Shown here: positions 11,089 through 23,401 of the stretch, piece by piece
How positions within the stretch are numbered: position 1 is the stretch's first letter
Layout of the letters: each line of letters starts with the position of its first letter
Source: Penicillium oxalicum
Taxonomy: Eukaryota > Ascomycota > Eurotiomycetes > Eurotiales > Aspergillaceae
DNA: 64,000 nucleotides
Reading direction: 5' to 3'
Assembly: GCF_001723175.1 (NCBI RefSeq)
Contig: NC_064652.1
Coordinates: forward strand, 2,480,001-2,544,000
Notes under the pieces: model-generated
What the model was told of the DNA's origin: nothing
Seen by the model: the letters and a program-made list of their open reading frames with translations, nothing else
Databases searched by the model: none
Position numbers and translations under genes: made by a program

Positions 11089-12406
11089 ATGGCCTCTGAT
11101 GAACAACCTCTGAATCGAGAACCGGCAGCCAAAGCCCTCATTGAACAGTGCGTGAAGATAAATTGATCGTTCTATCCCTACTCCAGCCAGCACTTTAGCA
11201 CATCTCAGTGGTCTCCGTAAGCATACTGCTAATTACCTCGACCAGCTTTCTCACCCCCCAAAATATAAGTTACGATCGGAATCATGGCCCCATGCCCAAG
11301 GCCCTTGATAGTTGCACCCACACTGTTCAAATCGGTGGCCTGGTCAGCAACCCCCTCACCCTCGGTATGAACCAACTCCGGTCGGAGTTTCCTCAGCATG
11401 AAGTCATATGTGCACTGGAATGTGCAGGCAACCGACGACACACGATGCGCACAATTTTGAGAGAAGTTCAGGGCATTGACTGGGGTGACGGGGCGATTAT
11501 GAATTGCAAATGGAAGGGACCCCGGATCTGCGATGTTCTGCGCCGTGCAGGTCTATCGGACGAAATGAATGGTTCAGACCAGGATCTCCACGTTGCTTTC
11601 TCGTCTCACCAGGCAAAGTGCGCAGATGCAGATCACTTTGAGATCAGCGTTCCGCTGGATATCTGCTTGCGGGAGGATAGAGATGCTATTCTGGCTCTCG
11701 AAGTGGGTCTCGCCTCGAACACGCAAGAACGTGTGCTTGGTCAACTTATCCTCAGTGGCCTTCTTTTGAGTGACTGATAAACTTCTTTTTTTTTTTCTCT
11801 CTCTAGGTCAACGACACCGTTCTAGATCATAAACACGGATATCCTGTCCGGGTGATTCTTCCAGGGGTCGTGGGCGTCCGATGGGTGAAATGGCTCGATC
11901 AAATCGTCATTCAAGACCACGAATCACCCAACATCTACCAAGAACGAGACTACAAGGTTTTGCCTCCAGATGCTGTTGACTCCGAATCCGCAGAGCAATA
12001 CTGGCATTGTACTCCCCCTATGTACGACATTCCGATTAATTCTGCTATTGTAAGCCCAGCCGATGGTGAGACTGTGCATCTCTCATCCACCGGTACCGTT
12101 GAGGTTCACGGATACGCTATCCCACAAGGCTCCGGAGGACCTGTGGTAAATGTGCAGGTCTCGGGAGATGGTGGAGAGTCGTGGATGAGTGCTGAATTGA
12201 CCGGCTCGGAAGTGGAGACTAAATGGGGTTGGGTGCTGTGGACTGCCCACGTAAAAGTGACCCTGGGAAAAGGAAAACAGATCCTGAGCCGTGCTACTGA
12301 TGCAGAGGGTAACTCACAGGAAAGTGAGCATTCTCAGTGGAATTTGAGAGGAGTTGGATACAGTGGTTTTGGCCGGGTGATGAACTTGACTATTGTGCAA
12401 TCCTAA
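11089..12406 (+). CDS. Sulfite oxidase-type molybdopterin oxidoreductase
   Basis: Model: exons 11089-11147, 11246-11702 and 11807-12406, 371 aa. Splicing exon 1 to 2 gives ...AKALIEHFLTPQNISYDRNHGPMP, the family's N-terminal motif with the RNHG cofactor-binding segment. The molybdenum-ligating cysteine is in ALECAGNRR (Cys79). Exon 3 brings GYPVRVILPGVVGVRWVKWL and the C-terminal Ig-like dimerisation domain (about 240-371: IVSPADGETV, GYAIPQGSGGPVVNVQVSGDG, W-rich strands). There is no heme b5 domain, which agrees with compact fungal and plant-type sulfite oxidases. The likely reaction is sulfite to sulfate; the electron acceptor cannot be read from sequence. No PTS1 is visible at the C terminus (IVQS). 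It is complete. Confidence 0.88.
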
Positions 12407-12810
12407 GCGGAAATTCAAGGCTGGCATACCTGTCGTTCTCTGCTGAACTGGATGAACACATGCGCACAGCGACACAAAAGATTTCTATTGACCATTGTCA
12501 CTGAGATCTCCGAGAATTGAAGATGGAAAATCTCGGGCTGTCTTGCAGGCAAATGTAGTAGAAAGGACATACTTTGTGGCAGGTTCTTCTCAGAGACATA
12601 CAATCATCATCTCCCGCCCAGAAGTTGTGATGTGTAATAATGTTCATTGATTATACTCGAAGCATACAAAATTGATCGAAATGACGAGACCGAGAAAGGA
12701 AACCTAACGCTGCACTCAACACCCTTTCCATACCTTGCCGTACTTGTATCCCGCTGAAATGCCAAAGCCAAAACATCAAGAAGAATTAACTATCAAAAGC
12801 CCGTTCGGCT
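12407..12810. other. Convergent 3' flanks
   Basis: This lies between the 3' ends of the molybdoenzyme (+) and the RING-H2 gene (-). I see nothing coding. Confidence 0.5.
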
Positions 12811-13274
12811 CTATCCCGCCAAGAGTCGTCTCCGCATCCAACGCGGAAGAAATCCCTTCTCGAAGACCGGGCCATTGCTATTGTTCTGACCGGCTCTGCT
12901 TGAATGTTTGGGTGGCTTGCGTGAAGACTTTGTTCCTCGCAAATGATAAAAGGTTCGTCGACAGAGTGGACAGCTGGCATCGCGTGTGGTCAGCCAAAGA
13001 TCTACACAGGGCCCGTGGAAGATATGACTGCATGGTAATCGACGGAACATGGAGAATGCGTCCATGTCTTCGAGGCAGAGATCGCACGTTTGTGGGAGGA
13101 TCACATCTGAGAGATCGTGGTTAACAAAAAACAGTCGCATCTCAGACGAGGTCTGTAGTTGCGGGGCCTGAGTATACCGATGTTGAGGTATTCACAACCC
13201 AGATAGCATGGCATATGGAGGTTCTTCATGTCCTTGGCGCTTAAGGGCCCGTGTGTGACTTCTGTTTTCTGCAT
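12811..13274 (-). CDS. Small RING-H2 finger protein (putative E3 ubiquitin ligase)
   Basis: Model: exon 1 13274-13178 (MQKTEVTHGPLSAKDMKNLH...), then an intron with donor GTATAC, a GTTAACC branch and acceptor CTCAG, and exon 2 13106-12811, 130 aa. The junction restores a GAT codon in frame. Exon 2 carries a complete RING-H2 signature: CDLC, then LPC-S-H-IF-H-GPC, then SCPLC, i.e. C-x2-C...C-x-H-x2-H-x2-C...C-x2-C over about 45 residues. The tail is basic (RWMRRRLLAG). RING-H2 domains recruit E2-ubiquitin; the substrate is unknown. No membrane segment is seen. Without the first exon, the gene could be read from an in-intron ATG at 13140. The next gene upstream on this strand is the first RNase H-like copy. 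Confidence 0.68.
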
Positions 13275-13942
13275 GATGTTCTTATGTCTTGAATGAATTG
13301 AGGATAGGCCCGGGGTCTAGGTACAGATGAATATCCCGCATGGAATAAACGGGATGGCTTCGAGGCTCTTTAAAAAAAACACTTCTTACACCGGAACTGA
13401 GTTGGGTGGTGCCATTCTTTTTTAACAGAAACAAGCTATCCGACCAGTTTGTGACTTGGGAGCTTGCGTGGCCTGACAAAAGTTTAAATTCATCTCTGTG
13501 GTGGATTGACGTTGATCTCGTGGGCACTTGAAATATTTAATTGGTCTCGGGATGGATGTTGTTACATCACTCGGATGTCTGGTTTGGCGGAACCACCGAT
13601 TGTCTCCCACTGGGTGCGGATCGGATGCACGGAGACAAAAAGGAATTTAGGGTGGAACGGGCTAGACCGGGCTAGTCACGGGCTATTCTGGTGGACGGGA
13701 TCTACAAAACAACGAGTGTAGACCACGAGATTCAAATCTGTGATGTTGTCTGTTACGATCAGAGCGTGAGGATGAGAAAAGGGGGATTTGTCCGAAGGGA
13801 CATTACTGAGTGTGAGACTCCCGGGGAGAAACGGCAACCAAAACAAGCACAAAGGTCGATTCTCTTGATGGTCATACCATGTAACTAGTCACAAAGCCTC
13901 GATTGACGACGACAACGAAGAAGAGATGACTTTACTTCCAAT
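13275..13942. other. Intergenic between RING-H2 gene and RNase H-like copy 1
   Basis: It holds the upstream region of the RING-H2 gene and the 3' flank of the RNase H-like gene. No supported coding sequence. Confidence 0.5.
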
Positions 13943-14878
13943 TCAAAGCTCACCGATCACTCTCTTGGCCATTGAAGAAGCGATCAAGTTCATCTCCCGT
14001 GACACAAGCCAGAACTGGACATTCACGTCATACTCCAACTGCTTGAGGACCGCATCAATGACCCGCCAAAGCTCGACGTTCGCAACGGGCTGTCCACTGC
14101 TCTTCTTCCACTGATTCTCCTTCCATTTTGGCAGCCACTCTGTTACCCCCTTCACCACGTACTCGGAATCTGACTTGAAGACCACCGTGTGCAGTGGATA
14201 GCAGGGCTCATACGTAGTCGGTGGGTCTATCTGCCACTTTGTGTGCATGACAAAGGTCCGAGTGAGAGCCTCGAGGCAAGCCTTCAACTCCGCAGTCTGG
14301 ATGGTATGCTTGTCACCATCCAGTTCAACGGCGAGGTTTCTCTTGTTCTCACGACCAAAGAAGACTCCGATGGAAGAGCGAGGTGGGTTGTGATCGGTAG
14401 AAGAGGATGTCGAGAGTGCACCACCGATAGAGACCACCAGGCATCCGGCGTGGAAGGCGTGATTGAGACAGTGTGGGCATTTTCCTGGAGATTCGGAACA
14501 AGCGACGTACACCCATCTGCCGTCAAAAACCTCGATCTCTTCACACTTGACAACGGCGGGGTTATACAAGTGGAAGGGGAATTTCCGGTCCGGGATTCCG
14601 TTGACAAGCTTTTTTTCACCGGGTGGATTCTGGTGGTTGGGGTCATGCCATGAATCTCTGTGGAGTGGCTCCTAGGGATAATACTGGGTGATCAGCCAGT
14701 TTCCTGTGTGAGACGGAATTTGTCAAGGATGAGAATCTCAGGGTTCAGTGATATGAAAGCTGAACAGAGATGACTTTCATGATCCAGCATCTCAAATAAA
14801 GATACATAGGTGCATGTATGGTTCAAATGAAAGATCCTGAGAGCATTTTCTTACTGGTGGTATTTCTGATTTCGCCAT
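13943..14878 (-). CDS. RNase H-like protein, copy 1 (catalytic residues lost)
   Basis: Model: a short exon 14878-14855 (MAKSEIPP, excellent AAAATGG context), a 183-nt intron (GTAAGA...CCTAG), and exon 14671-13943, 250 aa; an upstream in-frame ATG at 14923 is also possible. A cysteine cluster precedes the domain (VACSESPGKCPHCLNHAFHAGC). The RNase H fold follows: strand 1 CLVVSIGGALS, helix QTAELKACLEAL, FKSDSEYVVKGVTEW, then FWLVSREMNLIASSMAKRV. Type-1 RNases H use a D-E-D-D tetrad. Here the Glu and the third Asp remain, but the first Asp is Gly (SIGGA) and the last is replaced (IASSMA instead of EADALA-like). It is therefore probably inactive as a nuclease. A related copy lies about 0.8 kb upstream on the same strand. 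Fungal relatives of unknown function are common. Confidence 0.68.
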
Positions 14879-15644
14879 TTTAACCCTTCGTTTTTGGCAC
14901 TTGAGGAGCAGGGAACGGTGCATTTTAGTGAAGTAAATCAGTGGTGCTTGACGTGTATTGTTGTGTAGAAAGGCGGAGAGCAGTCGACTACGGCAATTTG
15001 CTGAATGTTTGCCCTGAAGATTGGAAGACGACACGAGAAAGTGAGAGTGAGGTGAAATTGCCCTCTTCTTATCTACTTGGAGGGAGTAAAGAGGAATATG
15101 CGCTGTCTGGCGATCAAAACACCCAGACAAAGACGTCGCTAACTCCGCGTTTGACCGTGCCGTGAAAGAGAACAAAGACTCGACATCCCGTTTTTTGGAT
15201 AAACTCAATTTGAGTTGAAGGGCTCAGAAATTCCTAATTAATTTGAAATATTTCTGTCAGTGCACAAGAAAGTCAAGAATAGGCACATGGATCGCTTGTT
15301 CAGTGCTGTTTGGAGATAGCCTCTTTTTCCCTTTCTGAGGGCATTCTCACCCACGTTTTTCTTTGACCATGGGGAGACAGCAAAGAAAAAAGAGGTTTGG
15401 ATGAAGTACTGGTGAATGTGCATTCAATAATGGGCACGATGTCTTCAAAAGTCCGCCGGAGGGCCGAAAGGGTCGTTGCAGACAGTATCTGGTCTGAAGT
15501 CAGAACAAAGGGTGCCACCGCCTCAATTTCTGTCCATTCTGTTTGAAAGGATGGATTTAATGTACGAGTATACCAACACCATGCCATAATCTCATCAACA
15601 TCAATGAAAAAGGACACGAACCAATACACCGATAGACAAGACTT
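14879..15644. other. Spacer between the two RNase H-like copies
   Basis: A 766-bp spacer. It contains the leader of copy 1 (including an alternative in-frame ATG at 14923) and the 3' flank of copy 2. Longer open frames here start only at non-ATG codons or have no recognisable content. Confidence 0.45.
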
Positions 15645-16409
15645 TTACTCAAGGACAAAATCACCAGTCCCCCAAATTTCATGTAGCTCTTCTTCATCCT
15701 GCTCTGCCGATGACAGCCCCATCCACATCTTGTCCTGCACCGTAAGATAAGAATACTTGTCACTAGTTGGATTTCTCATCGCCCATCTAGCGAGGGCATC
15801 TGCCTCCGTGTTTTGCTCTCGAGGCACAAGCCAGAACTGGATGCGCATGCCACCAGTCTCGAGCAGGGTCAGGAGCCGGTCAACTTCTTGCCAGAGCTCC
15901 TGATTGGCTACAGGTAGTCCCTTGGAGTTGATGAATCCATTTGCAACCCACTTTGGCATGTACTCGGTGATCCCCTGGACAAGATAGGCAGAGTCGGATT
16001 TAAGCACCACATTTGGTCGATCACCATAAAGCGGGTTATCTGTAGCGGTCTCGTAGCGATCCTCCAGTAAATCTAGGGCTGTTTTGCAAGCGAGCAGCTC
16101 GGCAATTTGACTGGTAGATCGTTTATATTCGACGATTTGTGCGCAGTTGTAATGCCGCTCGAAGCCTTTGTTTGGCCCAGAGAACGCCCACTGACATGAC
16201 AGCATCGCCTCGGCCATTGTTGGAGCAAGCGCCATCGATACTCATGAGATGTGTATGAGACGGTACATCATCTTCGTCTAGTGTCCAGCATCTTCTTCGA
16301 GCGGCTGTTGAGGGAATTAGCTCAGTGACTATTAAACACTCCGTCGTTCCGTAGCAGTGTGAAAGGGAGGAGAACCTTGAGAAACAACCGGGTCAGTTGG
16401 AGATGACAT
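15645..16409 (-). pseudogene. RNase H-like copy 2, frameshifted
   Basis: All four RNase H catalytic signatures can be read, but in two frames. Strand 1 (MSIDGACSNNGRGDAVMSVG, from about 16242) is in one frame. The rest (GPNKGFERHYNCAQIV, QIAELLACKTALDLL, KSDSAYLVQGITEYMPKW, REQNTEADALARWA) is in another and runs to the stop at 15645. The frames meet near 16180-16190 without splice signals; the difference equals a 2-nt loss or a 1-nt gain. Continuing the first frame hits a stop within about 20 codons. Upstream, a protein-like stretch (MSSPTDPVVSQGSPPFHTAT, from the ATG at 16409) can be linked only through an implausibly short 35-nt intron. It is thus either a recent pseudogene or a base-call error. 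A truncated product from the internal ATG at 16235 would lack strand 1. It is paralogous to the downstream copy. Confidence 0.65.
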
Positions 16410-17395
16410 GTCGAGAGAAGAAGCTTTTGCTGTGTCCGCTGTACAGAATGATCACTGTAGGTACTGTTGGATTGCTCTCCGGCTTATTTGAACTCGTTTT
16501 ACGTGATAGGGCTTGGCCGGCACGATTCCCCCCGTTTTTATAAGATGGACTTCTAATGATGATGATTGAATGTGATTGTATCAGCAAGGCGGTACCTAGA
16601 ATCAGCCAGGCGTCGAGGGTTTTTTAATTTGACTAGGTATAAAATGCACACGTTTGGGGGTTAAGTGGCCGAGAATGGAGGTTGAGGTGGGGAGTCTCCG
16701 CCGACTCTAACATATATGGGAGTCTGGTCGATGAAACTTTCATAATTTACCGCCCGTACCTACTCACCGCAACCCCGTCGGATCAGAAACGCTCGGCCAT
16801 ACAACGGAATCATGAAGAAACATCCCGAGACGGCTTCAATTTGATCGACCTCTGGCATTACTTGGGTATTTTGCAATGGCGTATTGGGTGAGTCTTCCCG
16901 TCATACGACGGTCAGGATCTATTTAGCCTAGAAAGTAAAATTGAGTCCCGACGCACCATATTTTCAAGTCAGCTTCATGAGAGTACCGGAATGACTACAT
17001 CCGTCTGAGACGTATTGATGTAACAGTAAAGACTAAGGTTGGTCTCGGAGGGCTTGCAAAAGGTACAGTAACTTGCGGCTTAACGCCGGCGAAAACATGG
17101 AACGCGGGGATGTCCCAGACAGGACTCTTGCCTCTAGATCTTCGTATTCATTTGTGCAGAAGCTATCGCAAGAAACGATATTTGCTCCAAGTTTCAATTG
17201 CACTTGGACTCTGTTCAACTCTAGATATCGTTACTATATGCCTGCCGAGATGTGAAAGGCTCATATCCACGTAAAGTGTGTATCAAATTAATGTTCTATG
17301 CGTGATGTATCCAGCTGGTTAAATGTGAAAGCACACTCGAGCACTAATGTCTGTGCTTTATGTATTTTATGTCGTGTGTCCAATCATATCAACTA
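16410..17395. other. Gene-poor stretch before the tRNA
   Basis: Open frames here are short (70 codons or fewer) and unrecognised. No RNA gene was seen other than the tRNA that follows. Confidence 0.45.
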
Positions 17396-17468
17396 GCTCG
17401 CTTAGCTCAGTTGGTAGAGCGCGTGACTAGTAATCACGAGGTCGCTAGTTCAAATCTGGCAGTGAGCA
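17396..17468 (+). tRNA. tRNA-Thr (anticodon AGT), intronless
   Basis: A full cloverleaf folds. Acceptor stem GCTCGCT/AGTGAGC with one G-T pair; D arm GCTC...GAGC; anticodon stem CGTGA/TCACG with loop CTAGTAA and anticodon AGT at 17429-17431; T arm GCTAG/CTGGC with loop TTCAAAT; discriminator A. The internal A box (TAGCTCAGTTGG, 17403-17414) and B box (GTTCAAATC, 17448-17456) are present. There is no intron. The anticodon reads ACU (and ACC/ACA after A34-to-inosine editing). Confidence 0.95.
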
Positions 17469-17472
17469 TTTC

Positions 17473-17478
17473 TTTTTT
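17473..17478 (+). terminator. RNA polymerase III terminator of tRNA-Thr
   Basis: A run of six T residues begins five bases after the tRNA, the usual Pol III stop signal. Confidence 0.85.
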
Positions 17479-18337
17479 GGATTTCTTTTTTCCGCCCCGA
17501 CCACACCGAGACTTTTCTTTCGTTCTGTTTTCCTGTCCCCCGTTTGCACGGTCTTAGAAATCACCCGTCGGCTTGGAATTTTACGGGTGCCCACTAGGCT
17601 TTATTTCGCTCCAATAGGGATAAGATTAGTGAGCAATTAGTAGGAAGAAAGCAGGTAAGACTGGACATCATGGTCATATGAAAAGTCCGACTCGAGAAAG
17701 GCCAAGTGAACTACTAAATCTTACACATTTACACACTTGGTGATTAATTACAAGTAAGAAATACAGCACACAGCAGAACACAACACTGTCTAGTAGGATC
17801 TGAATATCTCATCCAAGTAGGTAAATCCAAAGGATTGCTACACAGGAATATGAAACGCAAGTTGGAGTCTACAATACAGAGTGCGAGCTACACGCTCCGA
17901 GGCGAAGCTTCCATCAATCCCCAACGCGAACCTGCTGTCGCTTGAGACTCTGCGACCTATCGGTACATTTTAAACTCCCCTCGAACCCCGCGACTCCAGT
18001 ATCGGGGGCAAAAAGGCAAAAGGCAAACGAGAGGAAGCAACCCAGATCGCTATAGTTTGAGAATAAAAAATGCACCGAGAAAGTTCATAAAAAAACAACG
18101 GAAATAGAATCGCCGGCGAGAAAACTTCTGTTTCAGGAGTCAGGTTATCGATGAGAGTATACACAGGATGGAAATCGAGGGGAGTACGGGCAAGAGGGAA
18201 AATTGAGAAAAAAAAAGAGGAAAAAAACAGATTGATATGATAGGTCGACCAAAGGGGAACAAATCGGGATAAAACCGTGAAAACCAAAAACCCAGTAACT
18301 GGGCGAGCTTTTACACGCAATCAGTTTGAGGAATGAA
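17479..18337. other. Intergenic, 3' flank of the following minus-strand gene
   Basis: No supported coding sequence. The open frames on the minus strand are hydrophobic, low-complexity readings of A/T-rich DNA. Confidence 0.45.
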
Positions 18338-19102
18338 TCAGTCTCGATAGACATGACTGTAGTGTCCAGGCACATGGCAGCGGCACTTTTCGCAACTTGA
18401 CCGATAGCCCATGACGAGCGGAGACCGTCGGCGTGGAACGGTAGTTGTGGACACAGAAACGGGATGAATCTCAGTAGCCGTGAGTTGGTGATCCCGTAGA
18501 GAGTCCGTACATGAACTCACCATTGGATGAGTTGAAGCTGTTGGTAGACAGTCGCTCATTTCTGTATCGATATCGTTGTACTCATTCGTATTGCTCGTGG
18601 TCATGTTGCCTGTGTTGAGAAAAGGGCCCAGAGGAGGGATCCGATGAATGGGAGCCGCGCGATCGATTGCAGTGCGCCTTGTTGCATGTTGATCTGTCTG
18701 GGTTCGTGGATGAAGAGGTAATTCTCGAGGTGGAAAATAGCCATGCGTTGGGGTTGTAGCTGGGATACCATTGACCGTCAAGCACTGATTGTCCGGCAGG
18801 ACCAAAGTGGGCGAAGGCTTCTGGAGGCTGGTGGACGGCGAACCTCCCAAGATGTGATCGCTGTTCAAGATAGACGGTCGGTCCCGCATGGGACGGTCTG
18901 AATGTGTGGACTGCAGATTCTCTACATTTTGTGCATTGAGAAGCGATGATGAAAGAGCATGTCGAGACGTATCCCCGCTGTGAGTGAAGGCCTCGACTGC
19001 AGGGAAAGGAGGCTCTATAGAGGGCACAGGGTGGTGATAGCGGACCGAAACCTCAGACCGCACGCTAGGAGCCGAAGACCACTCCGTACGCGGTTTCTTC
19101 AT
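18338..19102 (-). CDS. Unrecognised Ser/Thr/Pro-rich protein with C-terminal CEKC motif
   Basis: A single open frame of 254 aa starts at an ATG (MKKPRTEWSSAPSVRSEV). Most of the chain is rich in Ser, Thr, Pro and His and probably disordered, with no membrane segment or signal peptide. The striking part is the extreme C terminus, GYRSSCEKCRCHVPGHYSH then VYRD, a compact Cys/His-rich tail that looks like a conserved motif and might bind metal (CxxCxC plus two His). I have the impression that similar tails occur at the ends of other fungal proteins, but cannot name the family. The frame has no internal introns and coding-like composition. The basic start could serve nuclear import; that is speculation. 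Confidence 0.6.
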   Translation of the reverse strand: MKKPRTEWSSAPSVRSEVSVRYHHPVPSIEPPFPAVEAFTHSGDTSRHALSSSLLNAQNVENLQSTHSDRPMRDRPSILNSDHILGGSPSTSLQKPSPTLVLPDNQCLTVNGIPATTPTHGYFPPRELPLHPRTQTDQHATRRTAIDRAAPIHRIPPLGPFLNTGNMTTSNTNEYNDIDTEMSDCLPTASTHPMVSSCTDSLRDHQLTATEIHPVSVSTTTVPRRRSPLVMGYRSSCEKCRCHVPGHYSHVYRD

Positions 19103-20663
19103 TGTGAGAGGGAGTGTCAGTAAGGCATCTCAGTCAGTCCAAGTTATCCAATGCATGCAAGCTTGAGTGGGGATATTTCATTGTTCGAATGGTGAACAAA
19201 ACTAACCTTGGAGTCCCCGACTGCAAGGGAGTCGACTTCCGCGTCGTGTGTTCGCTTCAAGCCCTGGACGAGCATGGTAGCAGCCCGTTAGGGAAGACAG
19301 GATTATATAAGAGAGCGAGGTGACGGAATAAAGTCGAAGTGGAGTCAAACGACTCGAATCGAGGCTCGTCGAAGACGAAGATTCCGGGGAGAAACTGGGG
19401 TGAAAAGAGCCACAGGGCCAGTGCGTTTTTTAACTTCATCGAGGAAAAGGTGGAGGGGATCGGCACGTTCCGTCAGGGCGGATCCTCTTGAGTCCTTCAC
19501 GACGTTCCCATAATTCCCCCTTCTGATCCCATGGATATAGATCAGGCAAGAAAGAGGAAAGGGTACTTGCTGATCAAATTATCTCTCACCATGTGGTGAT
19601 GAGCAAGTGATTCAAATATCTATCGCGGGCGAACTCGCAGCTCCCTGGATTCTCTGTGGCCTCTTGTCTTGCTATGCACGCCTCGGGACGCAAAGCCCGG
19701 AAGACTGTACTTTGCCAGTGTGCAGCAACTGCTGCTTCGAGGACTGGTGTGTCGAACAATGCGCTAAGGGTGCTGGTCAAAGACCGTTTGCTGCTTCGTG
19801 AGAGTTGAGTAAGTGGAGCCGATGAACTGGATGGTCACCGGGCGCGCCCATAGAGGGACTGATTTATGAGAGACACGAGAGTGAATTGAAGGATCATTCA
19901 ACGCACAAGGAATTAACCACGAAAGACACGAGAGGCATACAGCGTGAGAGGAATCCATCGCTGACTTTGTATTGTCGAAGAGAGCATGGAAATTATCAAC
20001 CGCGTTTTCAGCTGAACCACCCGCAAAGACGAGAATGGATGGTGTATCGTGAGGTATCATTTCACGGCTCTCGGTCTCTAAAGAAGTAGTGCAGGAGATC
20101 AGTTTGATTCGGAAATATCAAGAGTCCAGAGCAATGACTAGAAGCTGATATTGGCTCCGTGATATTGTAGTTACATTCTGGTGGGGTTCGCCAGGGGAGA
20201 GTAAACCCCAGGCAGTGATAGCACGGGGTTCGTCTCAAGATTACAATGTAGTGCCAAAAGTAAAACCAAAAAGAGCCCTTGGTAAGGTTCGAATCATTTT
20301 CCCCGATCAGCATGCTTCTTGTGGGGGCCACCATGAAGAGATGATGATGGGTTTTTGTTTTTTTCCCTGGAGGGACAAACGTCCGGTCACCGTGTCCACG
20401 ACTCCTTCGGGAAGGACCATCCAGGGTCACGTGACTTGGGACAATACCCATCTCTACCACTCTCTTCCGATCCCGTACGTATCTCCGAGGGCCAGGATTG
20501 TACAGTATACTCGATCCTCGTAGCAGGAACACATGCATGATTATTGAGTGAGAGACGAGACCGGAGGAGCGCCAGTGGTTTGATACAACGACCATGGGAG
20601 GTATATACGCTTCATCGCCTTCCAGGGTCCTTTGAATGGGCAGATGGGACCGACTCACACGGT

Positions 20664-20670
20664 TGACTCA
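20664..20670 (+). promoter_or_regulatory. GCN4/CpcA-type TGACTCA site
   Basis: A perfect TGACTCA lies 1.4 kb before DAHP synthase, with two CGACTCA near-matches beside it. A 7-mer occurs by chance at this frequency, and the distance is large, so the assignment is weak. Confidence 0.2.
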
Positions 20671-21360
20671 CGACTCAGCTGGCATTGTCTGTTTAGTGTG
20701 CCGTTTAGGTACGGCCGATGATTCGTGTTACACCAACCATATGCAGTGTACTTTGACTGCATCAGGGGCCTATCCACCTCCGAAAGTGTGGCTGAACAAT
20801 TGCGCTGGATTCGGAGCCTCTGGGGCCTCTTCGGGGAAACCAGTCAGCCTTGGCTGGGGGCCAAATGTTGTGCTGACCACAGCACCCACTGTTCTGTTTC
20901 GCTTTCGCGTCCCACGTCTGGGTTGAAGTTCCAGTCCTCCTCCTGGTCACAATTGCTGGTGAGGTGCTCGGTCTGGGAGGCATGGTAGATCGATCGTACG
21001 GAGCGGAGTGCACATGGGACCCTCATAGTCTCGAGACTGATTCCAAATAGCTGTCACTCGACCCTCGAGTTACACAAGAGAGGAGAGCCGCGACTGGACT
21101 TTTCCCAGAAAGTCTGAGGAAGATGGGTGGAGCTGAGGGGGGCGGACCCCATCCTGATCGGACGAGTGTGGACTCCAAACCGGACGACGGTCGCACCGTG
21201 CAGCTTGTACAGTGGTGTACATTGTACCGAGCAACGTGTTTCCTCGACACTCTTCCTTCGTGTACAATTTACCGTGTCAATTGGTACAAGATGTGGCTAC
21301 ATATAGTCCGAGTGAGTCTGTAGGTCGGCGTCAGCACGCACGGGGCCAAGATGGAAAGGT

Positions 21361-21382
21361 CATCCATGGATATCCATGGATG
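21361..21382. repeat. 22-bp perfect palindrome
   Basis: The half-site CATCCATGGAT is followed immediately by its exact reverse complement, with CCATGG nested on both sides of a central GATATC. It could be a dimeric factor site or just a chance palindrome; it lies about 700 bp upstream of the DAHP synthase start. Confidence 0.75.
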
Positions 21383-21902
21383 TTGACAGGTTGACTGCAC
21401 AGGACAATCAACGAGCGCAATGGAAGCGCGCTGATTGGTGCTGGTCCCGGGTGGAGGGACGATATCGGCGCGGATTTGCAGAGATGCAGATTTGCGGATT
21501 TCCTTGAGATGGTCCTCATCCTCGGACGGTCCGTTCGGACGAGCTGAAGAATCTGACCGATCAGACGGGGATGGACAACTGGAGTATGACGAGGTGACGG
21601 AACACGCTGCTCGAGTGTCCGTCGACGACGAGCATTAAAAAGCATCGTCCGCGCCAGTTTATCAAGGGCCAGTTCTACACTCCGATACCTCTATCTTGTC
21701 CTGTCCCACTGTCCTGTCGGTGGTTGTAAGCTCTCTCTCTCTCGGTCAGCTCGGACAATCCAGACACGGCCATCATCATCACGCCGACAACCCACCCGCC
21801 GAAGTATTTTGGGCCCCACCTTCGCCATCAACCTTTTTTTTCTTTTCCCTTGTGCACCAACCTCGCCTCCACTACACGACCATTGCTACGATTTTGAATT
21901 CT

Positions 21903-22041
21903 GTACGTGACAAGAACCCAGAGTTGCCATATTGTCTTCATCCTTGTCGATTGGAAACCCCCCTCGATAACTCGATTACCCTCATGTATTTCGCCTTACC
22001 GTCGCGAAGCCGATCAGTGTAGTGTATACTAACGGACCTAG
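21903..22041 (+). other. Predicted 5'-UTR intron of DAHP synthase
   Basis: A GTACGT donor at 21903 pairs with a TACTAAC branch site and a CCTAG acceptor ending at 22041, 19 bases before the start codon. If spliced, it removes a 12-residue upstream open frame (21984-22022). Prediction from consensus signals only. Confidence 0.5.
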
Positions 22042-22060
22042 ATTTGATCGACCGCCCGCA

Positions 22061-23401
<1,341 letters not shown>

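Larger units (their letters stand above)
19103..22060. other. 3-kb gene-poor region and DAHP synthase upstream region
   Basis: No convincing gene. Longest open frames (for example 20062-20658 on minus) lack protein-like character. Notable sites are a GCN4-type TGACTCA (20664-20670), a 22-bp perfect palindrome (21361-21382) and, near the right end, a predicted 5'-UTR intron of the DAHP synthase gene. Confidence 0.5.

Noticed and set aside
15300..15629. 109-codon minus-strand open frame beside RNase H-like copy 2
   Set aside because: Its first codon is GTG and no relation to the RNase H frame or another family was seen.
20062..20658. 198-codon minus-strand open frame in the 19.1-22.1 kb region
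   Set aside because: No motif, mixed composition and no convincing splice context; treated as chance.
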